From Lichenostomus cassidix (Eukaryota; Chordata; Aves; Passeriformes; Meliphagidae): DNA of 64,000 nucleotides. The stretch lies in contig CM039196.1 of assembly GCA_008360975.2 (NCBI GenBank), positions 11,326,263 to 11,390,262 of the forward strand. The letters run 5' to 3'. This document shows, in pieces, positions 25,664 through 38,509 of this stretch. The translations under genes and the position numbers were made by a program. The notes beneath the pieces are model-generated. The model was not told the origin of the DNA. It saw only the letters and a program-made list of their open reading frames with translations, and ran no database searches. The number at the start of each line of letters is the position of its first letter. The first letter of the stretch is position 1.

Positions 25664-27701
25664 GTAAGAAAGGTGTTTGTCAGTACAGATACCTGACCAC
25701 CTGAGTGGTGAGAGAATCATTTAATGCCAAGAGAAATTACTTGCTTGCAAGTTTAACTTGTCACCGGAATTGAAACCTAATAAAGCTGGTCCATTTCTAG
25801 AGCATCTTTACACACACACAGACTTACAGCAAAGATGCAATGTGAAAAAAATCCCAACAAACAAACAGAGCAAGCAAGGTTTTAAGGGCTACATAATTGT
25901 CCTGAGTGAGGGGCAGTAATCACTCCGTGATATTTCAGTAATTCGAGTACTCCAGCCTTGAGAAGTTTGAGGAAGAAAATTCTAACATGTAAAAAAATCC
26001 ACTATGATCTGAAGTAGATAAAGACAAAAGAAATGACAACACTACTCCTGTCCCTCACTGTTGATTCTGAAAAAAGGGTTAATCAGGAACTAACACTGCA
26101 CACTCTTTTGTCCTCACACCGTCCATTTGTCCAAAGGAGAAGGAAAGTTTTGAGAGCTGGAAGCTGGCTTATTTGGGCTGGACAGCTTTCATCTGGCTAT
26201 CATTGAGGAAAACTCTGAGGGTACATTAGTTTGTTTTAAACACAAACCTGTTTCTAACAGAAGAATTTGTGCTTTTATCATGTATCACAGGTACTTAGGC
26301 AGGCAGTGTGAGCTGTATAAACCCAAATCATTAAATAGCCCTTGGCCACTGTTTAAAGTGAGACAAGTACCTGCCTGAGCTATGTACTTAAATGCTTAAG
26401 GGAGGAAAAAAAGGGGGGCAAAGTTAATAGAAATCTCAGAGCACTAAAAATGCAAGTGTAACTCCTAGAAAAAGAACTCCTGAATGGTGCATCCAGAAAT
26501 CTTTAGGAGAAATCTGAAAATAGTAAACAAGGGGCATTGCTGGGGTCACCAGTGGGTGTGAAGGACAGAAAGTGTTAGAGACTGATGGAGAAAACCTTTG
26601 CTGGATTGCCTGAGAAAAGAGCAAGGGGGAGAACAGATCCAGAGCAGGTGTGGGATAACCCAGCTCTCAGGTATGTTTGAGCACACCTGCCTGTAAGGCT
26701 GCTGCCCATGTTCTAGCCCTTGATGGTTGCATCTGCCTCTCCTTGTCATCAGCACACTTGTTTTTGTGGGAATTATTAATGAAACATCTAGTTATGACTG
26801 AAGGAGGACTCCACCAGGGAGTGGGAGAAGGCTGATTTTATTGAGTTAGAGGTTTCCATGAGATTCTAAGGAGTAGCACAGAAGTGAATACACAGGGAGG
26901 ATCCATGTGTGCCACAGAGCATCTGATCCCTTTTGGAGTATGAACTTTCTGCTCATGATGTAGTTCAGGTACATTTCCAGCTATCAGCTCCAAAGGATTA
27001 CAGTGACTGCACACTAGTTTGTTAACTACTGGGGTTTTGTTAACATTCTTGGGTTGTTTTGGGTTTTTTAACCTTCCTCCTTTTAAGTATGTCTCTGCAG
27101 TCTGAGATGTTTCCTTTTTCTGAGAGTGACACAGGCAATTCATCCACATTCAATATTTCCATCAAATATTTAGTCATTTTATCTGAGGGATAACCATCAC
27201 TTCCTATCTCAGCTACATTAGTCTCTCTCTGTATACCAGCAGCTTATAATCACAGTTTGGGATATAATAAAAGTTTAAAGCTCGCTGCCAAAATACTACT
27301 GCATCAGAGGTGTACAGAAAACCTCTCAGTCTGTGTGTGCATTATGTCACAACACTACTTTGCCTAGCGGTGCCCAGTTTGTACTTTGCAAACACCACAA
27401 GAGCAGCCAGTGAGCCTCTGTTGCACTGGGTGCTGTATTTTCAAGTACAACAAAGTGATACCTTTGATGACCACAAACACAAGTGCTGCATAAATGTCTC
27501 ATTTAAGTCTAATTGCACTCAAAATCCCCAAAAATCATCAAGTTCATTATAAGGTCCCCAAGATGCCCACTACTGCCTTCCACTCTTATGACACAGTCCC
27601 AGTATTCTACAACCATGTCCTCAGTGAAAGCCTCTTCAAATATGTCTGCTTTAATACAAGTAAAGCAGCTCTTTATCAGATCTCTCCATACACATAATCC
27701 C
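25664..27701. other. Intergenic DNA, nothing recognised
   Basis: AT-rich sequence between the exon-like segment and the retrocopy-like unit. It has a short CA run near 25,810 and no gene or transposon. Confidence 0.7.
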
Positions 27702-28497
27702 TTTTTTTTTTTTGTCCGACCAAATCCAAAATCCCTCTGGTTTTGAATATTTATTAGGCTTTTACACAGAGGTCACCCACGGGAGACACCCTGGCAGGCA
27801 GCAGTTCAGCAGCCGGCAGGGAGAGCCCCACACCGTTGGCTCCACTGCAGGTGAAGCCCCAGGTGCGCACGGGGAGCGCTGACAACAGGGGACGTGGGAA
27901 CGGGATCTGCACAGGGAACCTCATCTGCTGCTGCGGCGCATCACTCAGGAGGTGTCGCTGAAGTGTGGTTGTGGCACCTGAGGTGGAGATGTCCCCCCAG
28001 CCCCTTGCCCGCAGCCCATGTCCCGGCGCGGTGAGGACACAGCCTGGTCCCAGCGCCTCGAGCCTTGGGCTGCGGCGACACCTCCCGGGAGCTGCCGGCA
28101 CAGGAGCGGCACCCGCTCCTCTCCTCCCCTGCCCCTGGCTCTTGTCCGATCCACCATTTAGAAATATCCTTTTGATTTTTAACATGGGGTCCAGAAACTT
28201 TTCCCACTTGACAATGTTTTGTTCGTTCCTCAGAGAAGTAGCCCTTTGTTTCACTACCAGGAAAACTTCTGATCTCACATACAACACCAGTGTTAAGTTT
28301 GTAGGAGACAAGATTCCAAGTTCTTTTCTATACAAGACACCTGGACTCGAACTGCTCAGTAGGTGGAAAATGCCTAAACGGTGGTAATTAAGAGCTATGT
28401 TTGCTTCTTCAGCCCAGTCAAAGGCCCAGAACATCTGCCTGTATGGGCAAATGCTGGCAATTCCTGGGATTGGATCATATGGATTTAATAAGTACAT
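27702..28497 (-). pseudogene. Possible retrocopy or transcript 3' end with AATAAA and A-run; product unknown
   Basis: On the minus strand an uninterrupted 247-codon frame (28,497 to 27,754) ends in a TAA that overlaps an AATAAA (27,755-27,750). A run of 12 A residues follows 36 bases later (27,713-27,702). The 27.76-28.15 kb half is GC- and CpG-rich, unlike its AT-rich surroundings. Signal plus A-tract is the arrangement left by retroposition of a polyadenylated RNA. The translated sequence matches nothing I recognise, no flanking target duplication was found, and the 5' boundary is unknown. It could equally be the last exon of an unannotated non-coding RNA. Confidence 0.3.
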
Positions 28498-31400
28498 GCA
28501 AGCACTAGGAAAGTTGTTAAGTCTCGATTTAGCCCAAAGACTCTCATATTATACAATGCCTTTTTTCTGGTTGTGACCTTTGAAAGGTGATGTGTGAGAA
28601 TGGAGGATGCTCTTGGGGGATCCTTTGATAATTCATTTGTGGTATGACTGGGTAGGTCCTTCCCACATCAGCCCCTCTGCACATTCCTGTCAATGGTGTC
28701 TGTTTGTTAGACTCCAGGGGACACTGAGAATTTAAAACCCCTGACAAAGCCAGAAGCTTCCAAAATCTGAGCAGCTAGGAAGAACATGAAGTGTCCTTAT
28801 CTTCCTGCTGATGACTTGGGCTCACCAAATGCCCTCCCATAGGCCCTCACACCCCAATGGGATGCCAATCCTTTACCAGGGGAACAGCCTGGTGACTCCA
28901 GGACAGAAGCCTCACACTCCTAGCTGGCTCTTCAGGGGAATTTCAGGGTTTGTACACCAGCATAGATTTAAGGATGCACAAGTAGCTTGCTAAGCTCCCT
29001 TTGTAAGCAAAGCCTGGGATTTCACACAAGCTCAAGTTGTGGGGTAGCTGGCTGCTGAGAACAAGAAACAGCACCGACTCCATCATGCCTGACCCTTCCT
29101 GTCAGCTCAGTCACATCCTGTCTCCTCAGTACAATTCATTCAGGAATGGTTCTTGCTACTCTTCAGAAACAAATATGTAGCAGCATCACTACATTCAGAC
29201 AGAAAAAAGCAGACTAAAGCATCTGAGTTCAAGCTGAAGTGTGACTCTAAAGTGTTCTGCCAACTTGGACCCTTGCTGTCAGTTGCTGTGCTGTGGGCAC
29301 TGGGACAGGACAGTATCTAACCACTCTCACTACCTTTTCCTGAGAAATGAGTGTTAGAGCTGTAACAGTAAGAATGTTCCTAGATGCTTGTTTTTCAGTC
29401 TCAGCTCTTGTTAAGGTTTTTCCCCCTCCTTAACAGAATGGCACAGTGTTCAGCCTCCTCCCCTGGTTCCCATCTTCTTTGGAAAATAAACAGCTCTGAT
29501 TGTTGTGCACTTGAGATTATGAAAACATCAAGTCCATTAGTATTTGGCAAAGTGCTCTCTCATTTCCTTCTGATGTAATAATTGAGAGAGAGGGAGCGGA
29601 GACGGCAAAGATAGCACAAGGCACGAGTTAATGACCTTCTCGCATGTATGTGTGGGCTCTTTGAGAGGGAGCCTTTTCCAAGCCCCATCTCGCCTCCACT
29701 CATACTGTTTCAGCTGAAACACTGCTTCAATGTGGCTTTTATTATTTGATCTGATGTCCCTTGGCCAGCCTTCAGAGGCAGCTAGATGGCAGGCAGGTGT
29801 GGGGGGCTAAGAGACAAAAAGCAAATGGAGCTAATGCTTCAGCAGGCCTGCTGCACACAGGCCCTCAGCTCCAGCCTCACGGGCAAATGCCACTGGTGCC
29901 CAGTCCCTCTTGCCTGCTTTGGTTTCACTTACACATTTAAGTCAAGGGGGGGAATGTGTCCCACTTCGCTCTCTGAGGGAGATTCTTTGGAAGACTGAAG
30001 GCCTGATAAAAATCAGGACGTGGGTGGAATGGCTGAGTGTGGAAAGGGATCAACTGTAGAAAGAAAATTAACTGAGGTCAATGATTGCTACTCTGTAAGT
30101 GTTGGACTGGCCACCCACTTACTTGATTGCCAAATTTGTGGCTTTACTTTAGGTGCCTGGAGCCAAATTAAAGTGGGATAAATTCCACAGAAGGGTATAG
30201 TGTTCCCTGCTGGCTTTCTCAAGATTTTACTTCAGTCTTTTGAAGTGCTTCTAGAAGCCTCCAGAGATGTGTAGCTTTCTACCTCAGCTTAACTGGAACC
30301 TAAGCAAAAAATCTGATCTCATTTAAAAAAAAAAAATTAATTTGACAGCTGAAGTTTTGGGAAAATAAAGATTACCCTTTACCAAGTGGTCCCATTTGAG
30401 GGCCCTACCTTGAAGTAGCAAGTCCCTGGGCTATCTGAGCCAAAAGGTGATAATATGGATACTGCGCTTCCTCCACAACACTGAAGCCCAATCCTTCCCT
30501 GTACCAGGTGTCCCTGCTCCCACTGGATTCATGTAGTCAGCACCCTGCAAAGAGGAGTCATGTGAGCGATCACAAGTGGATTTCAGTGGGGTTCTCCCTC
30601 CTGCAGGCAAGGGCTGTCAAGGATGGATGGAGCTCTGAACAACCTGCGTTAGTGGAAGGTTCCCTGCCCACAGCAGGGGGATGGAACTGGGGCATCTCTA
30701 AGGTCCCTTCCAACCCAGGCCATTCTGTGAGAAAGAATTACTGATTTCTATGAAATATTGACAGCAGTGTCAGGAGGCAATGCCACACTTTGTGGTGCCT
30801 AGAGAAGGAGTCCTTCCCCTTTTCCCCCCAGTAAGGGTATGCATCCACCTCTTCCACTTGCACCTGAAAGTGTTTCAGTAGGAGAATTAAGGAAGCTAGT
30901 TTGATGTATTCCATGTCTCAGCAGGTTTGAGCTGTTCCTGTTTTGCCACCGAGGCACCCTGGGCTTACATGTTCCAAAGCAAACTATGTGCCCTTTGTGC
31001 AGCAGCGTTAGAAGACTGGTGAGGGGATCAGTTTTACCATCTTTTCACCTCCCAACTCCAAATGGAGCTAACAAATAGATTATAGGATTGATCTGTACCA
31101 GAAGACACCTGATTTTTGAAAGGATCTTGAGAAGGGCCCCCAGCTGGTTTCAGGGCTGTGTAACAGTCCTTCCCTGCCAATCTAATACACCCTTATATTT
31201 AATCACGAAAAATTTCATATCAGAAAAATGCTCCTTTCCAGACCAAGCTCCAAGGATAGTTGTTTCCTTCCTCCCTGTGCATTTCCTCCCCTCATATTTT
31301 ATACATGCAAAGGCATATACATTCTTACTCCTTTCTACCATCCTTCCATGGCTGCAGTTTTGATTTCATTGATTGCACACACCAGTGTCTGCAGAGCTGC

Positions 31401-33680
31401 CTTAAGTAAGTCGAAGCCGTTGGGAATTCAAGGTGAATACATTTTTCTCCTTCAGATACGTTGTTTTAGTTAAAAGCCACTCTGGCTGCTCCATAACAAA
31501 ACCAGACACAGTGGGCCCCATTGTCCGGCTCTTGGCCAAGGCAGCATGTATGGATTAAGTGATGAATTGCAAAAAGGGCCTAAAAGCCAAGCTGTAACTT
31601 CACAAAAAGGCCATTAAAGGTGAGCGCTGTCAGTAAAGTGCCCATTCAGAAGGGCTTTTATGACCCTCGGTGTTCAGAGATGCTCACAAGCTACAAATGG
31701 TTCAGGCTCCCAGACTTGCTACCCAAGTGACACATCCTCGGCTGAACTTGGCTGGGAGAGCTGCTCCCTGCAGGGATGGGGGTGGGACACTGTCACTACC
31801 TACACCCACCAGGTGAGCAAAAGCAACACTTTGGTCCTGCTCAGAGATAAGAAGTCATGAGTTTAACCTCAGGGTGGAAAAATTGGAGAGAAGAAAAAGA
31901 ACAGAAAATGAAAGGACACATTTTGGGCTACTTTTAACCCCTAAACTTCACTCTCATCAATTCTGCATAAAGCTTAATTATGTCTCTTTTTATACATCCC
32001 TTCATATGGTTGTCAGTGCATCTGTAAAGCATTTCAGGATGCCAAGTTCTTCACAGATTTCTGGTTGTTAGAGGGGAGGCACTCGAAAGCACATCAGGGC
32101 TACAGAACAGATTTCAAGTAGGACAGGAGATGTCCTCTCATGGAACTCATGCTTGATGTCTCTCTCTCTCCCCTATCTCCCTGCTCTCCAGGCAGGACTG
32201 CTGTCATTAAGGGCATAACCAGTTCTTTAGCAAGTACTTCTTAGCAGCAAGCTTTTTTACTGGATTGAAGTTTCAGTCTGTTAGAGATGAAAAACAAATA
32301 CCTATCCCCCAAGCTGCTTTTCTTTCAACAAAGGTAAGAAAGAAAAAGGCACTCAAAAGTACAGGCCTGTGAGTCAAAGTTTAGGTCACCATTGCTGATC
32401 AGGCTTTCCAGTCTTCCTCAGCAATGGAAATTAAAGTATTATCTGCTGTTGATTGCAAGAGCAGAGCAGAGACAATGTAAATTATTTTTCAAGTTCCTTC
32501 TGGAGGAATATAAGCAGCCACTGCAGCCTAGTATAAAACAATCCAATACAGCTTGAAACCTCACTATATTGACAATCAAATTCAAACCTAACCTCCATAT
32601 TCAGAATTGCAACCCAACCAGAATGACAATGTGTCCTCAAAATAGGCAACACCAGGCAAAAAAACATCATCTTGCCAGGAAACAACTTGGTCTAACAGTT
32701 GTCCTTCTAAATAAAAAAAGGAAATAAACCAAAACCAAACACCAGGTAGCACAACAAAAAAAATGTCAGCATAGCCACATACACATGATAAGTTTATCAA
32801 GAGACAAGAAATTTCTCCTTACCTTGCATGCTTCTGGAAGTGGAAGCTAACCGCAGAGTCTGGAAATAGTTCCTTAAACATAAATGGCTTAGAAACATCT
32901 AAAGACATTTAAAAAAAAAAAAAAAGAAGAAGAAAAGCCAAAAGACACCCCAGTCTGCCCATGAAAGCCTTATATAAGGCTTTATTTAGCTAAGGAGGAG
33001 GGCAGGTGTGCACGTGTCCATCACCTGTGGATAGCTGAAAGGCTGATGGGATTGGTCAGCAGGAGGGACAGGTGGGAATTCAGGGCTGGCTGAGAGCAGA
33101 GCCTGCTGAAAGTACTGAGTGAATCAAGTTCTCTAACAAGATAATTGCAGTGGGCTGAGCCTTGCCCAGGTGGGGCTGGTTTACTGTGGCAGCAGACTGG
33201 GTTGGTACAGCACATGTGCCACACTTGCTGCATATTTCCAGATTTGTCACTGGAACAGAGGCCATTCCAAAAAGTCCAACACAATTCAAAGGTATTTCAG
33301 CTCTACCTGCTGCTCCTGCCCATTTGAGGGTACTTGGTCTTCCCCAGTCATCTGTTATAGATGATAAAGGCTCAGGACACTGGTTTCTTCTTTCGTATCA
33401 GTTAATTTTCTAATTTCTAGAAGGAAAATAGTTTATGCTGCAGTGTTTGTACTTGAATCATTCCTGACTGTCTGGAACTCATCCATGGTTTAGTGATTAC
33501 ATTTTCGTAGTGTGAGAGATACTTCTCTGAAATTCCATGGTTCTCTCAGGATGAAATATTTCACTAGAACTTCATTCTGTAATAAAATTGGACTTATGGG
33601 AAGACTTCTAAGAGCACCAGAAATACCTTTTTGCTTTCCTGCAATGTGCAAAATTCTTAAAAGTAGACACTGAGACACTG
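28498..33680. other. Intergenic DNA with one CR1 scrap
   Basis: Apart from the CR1 3' end at 30.6 kb and an A-run at about 32,911-32,925, no element or coding frame was recognised. Confidence 0.7.
30613..30730 (+). mobile_element. CR1 LINE 3' end fragment
   Basis: Contains GGATGGATGGAGCTCTGAAC, AACCTGCGTTAGTGGAAGG and GGTCCCTTCCAACCCAGGCC, ending CATTCTGTGAG. This is the characteristic last part of avian CR1 elements, in plus orientation. Confidence 0.92.
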
Positions 33681-34147
33681 TGAATCACAGACTGGTTTGG
33701 TTTAGAAGGGACCTTAAAGTTCATCCAGTGCCACCCCCTGCCATGGGCAGGGACACCTTCCACTATTCCAGGTTCCTCCAAGCCCCAGTGTCCAGCCTGG
33801 CCTTGGACGCTGCCAGGGATCCAGGGGCAGCCACACCTTCTCTGGGCACCCTGTGCCAGGGCCTCCCCACCCTCCCAGGTGGGGGAAATCCCAGATATTC
33901 CTTCCTAATATCCCATCTCTCCCTGCCCTCTGGCAGTGGGAAGCCATTCCCTGTGTCCTGTCCCTCCATCCCTTGTCCCCAGTCTCTCTCCAGCTCTCCT
34001 GGAGCTCCTTTAGGCACTGGAAGGAGCTCTGAGGTCTCCCTGGAGCTTCCCCTCTCCAGATGAACAGCTCTCTCACTCTTCATAAGAGAGGTTCTCCAGC
34101 TCTCTGATAATATTCATTGCCCTCCTCTGGAATATCCAGAACAATAA
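33681..34147 (-). mobile_element. CR1 LINE 3' fragment (about 470 bp)
   Basis: The reverse complement ends in the CR1 terminus (GTGAATCACAGACTGG and TTTAGAAGGGACCTTAAAGT on the plus strand). It continues through CACCCCCTGCCATGGGCAGG, CTCTGGGCACCCTGTGCCAG and GCCCTCCTCTGGA, all standard CR1 3' landmarks. This is the longest transposon copy in the window and is 5'-truncated as usual. Its GC-richness leaves accidental open frames on both strands. Confidence 0.93.
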
Positions 34148-37100
34148 GGACTTCTGATTTTCTTTTGCTGAAGTTAAAAATCTCCAAATAGATCAAAGGA
34201 GCGTGTTTGTCCCACGCTGAACAACCCTGGACATTCAAAGACTCATATAATTGGACTTCTTGTATTGCCTGTTGTGTAGCCCAACATAATTTCAATTACT
34301 GACACTTTTTAAAGCATGTCTTAGAATTTTGTACTGAGTGGAGGGGTCTGCATAGCCTAGGTGACAGAAAATAGCTCACCTGTGGACTGTGACATGCACA
34401 TCCTTTAGTGGCATAGAGCTGCTGGAGGTAAATTGTGCCTGAGTTCCCTCACACACCATATTAAAAACCCTAGGAGATGAAGGAGGAGTTAAAGCTGAGC
34501 CTGGTTGTTTCTATCAAGCTTTAAAAACAGTTCATAGAGCAGCAGATTCATTACAAATATTTTGATTGCTCCCTAAAAGAAAAACATGTAACTTTCTTCT
34601 TCCTAGGGGAACTGAAAGGAGTGGTTTGTTGACTTCTTTGTGATGCTTTGAAATCTGTAATTCAGCACACTTGTGAAATATTGGATGGGGGTGGTTTGAA
34701 ATATTTGCAACCCAATGCAAGTAAATCTACGCAGGCTGGAGCATTGGCTACCTCATAGAGCTGAAGGGAACAGTCATTTCTCAGCTGGGATCCACAGCTG
34801 AGAGGTGTTTTTGGGCAACTGCAGTTTAGCTTGAACTGTGTTCAGCTGTTGGCTGAATTTCGTGTTTCAGACAAGACATTTTGAGGGCATTTCTTTCTCC
34901 ACAGCAGCAGATCCTTTTCTAGCACTGCTTTTCTGCCCCAGCTGGCTTTGCTGAGATCCCCTTGCTTGGACTTGCACTGGCCCTTCATCCCCAAGTTCCT
35001 GCTTTGGTGCAGTTGTAATGCTGAGCTGCAGATCAATGCTCCCACTCCTGCTGTAGCTGCCAACAGCCAAGGCTGGAACCAGCTGGGTGAACTCTGCCCG
35101 GTTTAGTTGCAGTGCTTTGCTGTGATGTTCCTCCATCAGGAGCTCCCTTCCCCAGCACCCAGCCGGACACAGGCTCTGCTCAGCCCTAAGGAAACAGCTC
35201 CCCTGGCAGCGTGCCTGTGTTTGGGGCTTCACTCTGACATGTCATAGCCTCACACATTGCTGGGGAGGTGTTGGAAAGGCACCGCAGCCTCTCTCCGAGC
35301 GGTGCTCTTTAAACTTTCTACTGATTAGGGGCCTTTTAGCACTCAGCTGGCTTTTCCTAATGGATTTTGCCTTTTCATTGAGACTATTTTTTTTGCAGGC
35401 GTTGCCAAAGTAAACAGTCACGGATGGCTGTTTGGAAAGCAGGGGAGAGAAGAAAGGGACAGAGAATCAGGACTGGCCCAAATGTGTCCAGACAAGCACT
35501 ATACATCAGCTGATATGTGTTGAGGGCCAAGTGCTGCCAGAGTTAAAATCTCTAGGAAAAGGAGTCCATTTGTTGAGAGACAGGCACAACAGATACAGCT
35601 GCAAGCCCTTCTCTTGGATCAAAGATGCCATGTCTGAATTCTTGAGCCTTTAGGGGGAGCAGGGTGTGAGCTTGGCATTAATCAGCCCCCTTCTGACTTA
35701 TTTCCAAAGTCTTGAAGTCAGAGGAGGTGTTTGAGTAATTCCAACCTTACAGAGTTCAAGCATATCAATCCTTCACTGCTCTGAAGCAGATAATTTAGCC
35801 TTCAGCCAGCTCGCTGTGTGGGAACCTATCAGGCAGTGTCCTAAATGAAACTCTGTTCCTCTGCTCTGTTCTGGTCAGTGGAAATCCCACCTCTGCAGAA
35901 GTTCAGAATTTGGTCCAGGCCAACAAAGAAAACTGGGTACAGTGGCTCTGTTCCCAGCTGGATCAGTGTGCCTGGTCACCTTGTGTAGGCCCTGGATGCA
36001 CTGCAGAAGTGTTTTAGGGATGTGATACATTTATGGCCTACATTTTTTATCAGGCTGTGAAAAGTGTTGTTCTGGATTTTACACTTCCTTCTCTGCTGCC
36101 TTGACACAAAGTCCAAGAGGAGCAAAACAGACCTTTTGTGTAGGAATATCTTCTTTCACTGTCCCATCTCTGCACTTATATTTGCTTCTTAGTTCAGCCA
36201 GCTGCTCTTCTCCTTCCTCCTCAGATTATCAGCTAGAATTCAGACTTTACCCTTTCAGCTTTGCTCCTTGCTAGAAGCTTCAGCTTTGATTCATCTTGCA
36301 AAGCAGTGAGGGTTCTCCTGGCTCCTGGTCAGAGATGAGCATAATTCATAGACAGAGCTTGGGCCACTGACAGCTAGACCTGATCAGATGTCTCAAATGC
36401 TTAGGACTCCTGCAGCCTCCTAGCACAGCAGAGTCACCAGAATGTCCAGGGGCAGACTCTCATGTGACTTTGATCCATGCCAGGGATGGATTCCAGATGG
36501 ATACTTCCCCAGCGTTGGCCTACAGGCATGTTTCACACAGCATTGATGGGGTGTTAACGATGCTAAAATTTCAGCCAAGCTCCTCAGACGTGCTGGGTTG
36601 GGAATGAGGAGAGGAGTTCTTTAATAAAAACCTGATGTAGACCCAGCATTTTTACCTGTAGTGCAGCCAGAGGAGCCATCAGAGCACCTGGAGGAGGGAA
36701 GTGAAGGTGCAGCCCCTGCCTGAGACCAACCTACTGAAGCACCGGTGGATCTCGGCGTTTTCCAAGCCTCTGGCTGGAATCAAGGCCTGGGATGAAGCCA
36801 TTTTTTGAAGGTGTGAAAGTGGTGACTTGATCCTGTGGGATCTGGAGGGGATTTGCCTCCAGGAGCTGCGAGGTGTTCCAGGGCAATGGGAGCTGAGGGA
36901 AGGGTCAGGCACATTCACATAGAGGGATGGCTGCAGCCCTGCCTGCAGCTCCCCAGGGGCCTGTGGTGCCCTGGGTCACACACACAGCTCGGGGCAGTGC
37001 TGGGCAGGGGCTCAGGTCTGCCCCACACTCAAGTCCTGCCTGATTCCTGGGGTAGGGACATGCCACAGGCAGAATGGAGCTGAGCATGGGGCTGGGCTTG

Positions 37101-38419
37101 GGCTGCCTGAGTGGCAGCTCCCACTAGGGTCATTTTTGGCTCTGAGATCCCAGTTCTTTTTTCCTGAAGTGAATGATTCTGATCTGCATCCCAGTTTAGA
37201 GGCCATTCCACATCAATGTGTTTGGCATAATTTTTTTTTGTGTATGTCTTACTATTAATTCCTTCCGATATTGATATTATATTATCATGATATGATATGA
37301 TATTATATTGGCCAGTTCCACAACAATCTGGGATTTTTCTGTGAGTCTTTGGAGAAGGCTTTAGTGTTCATTGTCCTGAATAATTTTATGTCATCTTGAC
37401 TAAAGTTTACAAATTAATGCTCTGCATTCTGCTGCCTGAGAGCCTTAAAATGAGCCAGAGCTCCAGACAGTGAGCCAGTGGCATTGATTGTTACACAGAC
37501 AAGGAGTAGCAAAGCCAGCAGTTTGCCCAAAATCCCACATCAGTTTGGCAGCTTGAGAGTTTTGATCTTTCCCCTCCCCTCAATCCCTTTAGCATGCCTC
37601 CCTTACTTGCTTATTAAATCTGGAGCTGTTCTTCTGATTAACTGCACCTTTAATAGCTGCAAAGGCATTGCTCAGGAGGCTGAAGGGGTGGGCAGTAGTT
37701 GCACACAAACCTGGGACAGCAGTTCCATTCCAGGAGTGCTGGCCCCAGGCACAGTGAGGTTATGCATTAACACTTGGTGCCAGTGCCCCTCACCTGCACA
37801 GGCACCCTGGGCTGCTGTCTCCAGGTGTCCAAAGGAGCAGGGAATTGGCCTGGAGGACCTCAGATCTGAGTGTTGCAGATGGAGTAGAGGTCACCCCAAG
37901 TCCCCCTCTCTGATCAAGAATCTGTAGACCACACCAAAGTGTTTGTGCTTCCTGGATGGACAGGGGACTCAGCCAAGTCACCTAAATAACTTACCAAAAG
38001 CAGAGAGATTCTGGGAAAATGTGTATCTACATCCTCTCGGCTTCTGACCGAAATTGTTCAGGGAGGGAAGGTTATGTGTTGTGGAAAGGGATGTTCACTT
38101 ATGTGGGATATTTCTTTTAAATAAAAGCAACATTTCACTAGTGAAAAAGCCCGACATCAAAAAACAAGGCAGCAACACAAAGTGCAAAGAGAAAGGCAAA
38201 CAAGTGATGATGAGGGGAATCTCCACAGCAAAGGAGGGGTGTCCTCTGTCCCTCTGCCACTCTGCTGCCATAAAAAAAACAAGGGCCTTTGGTGGTATGA
38301 GTTGTTTTCCACTTGGGCTTCCTGTTGTTTATGGCTAAAGTCACCCTGAGACCAGGCTTGGGCCCATGCCGGTCCCTTTGCTGTCCCCTGTCTATCCCTG
38401 GCTGCTCGGGTGGTGCAGC
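34148..38419. other. Intergenic DNA, no gene recognised
   Basis: Moderately GC-rich stretches at 34.9-35.2 and 36.7-37.1 kb carry accidental open frames on both strands. A small AT-rich stretch at 37,266-37,310 repeats GATATTATATT. No known transposon was recognised. Confidence 0.7.
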
Positions 38420-38509
38420 AGTGTGTGGCACTGCTGCGTGTGCCATTGCCACGTGTGCCATCGCTGTGTGTGCCGTTGCTGTGTGTGCCATCGCTGTGTG
38501 TGCCGTTGC
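38420..38509. repeat. 15-bp minisatellite, 6 units
   Basis: Six tandem units of the form TGTGTGTGCCRTYGC lie at 15-bp steps, with the first two more diverged and the last three alternating CATCGC and CGTTGC. Because 15 is divisible by 3, every frame stays open and reads as a pentapeptide repeat, creating spurious open frames on both strands. Confidence 0.93.

Noticed and set aside
33680..34083. Open frames of 106-127 codons on both strands.
   Set aside because: They lie wholly within a CR1 3' fragment, which is non-coding there.
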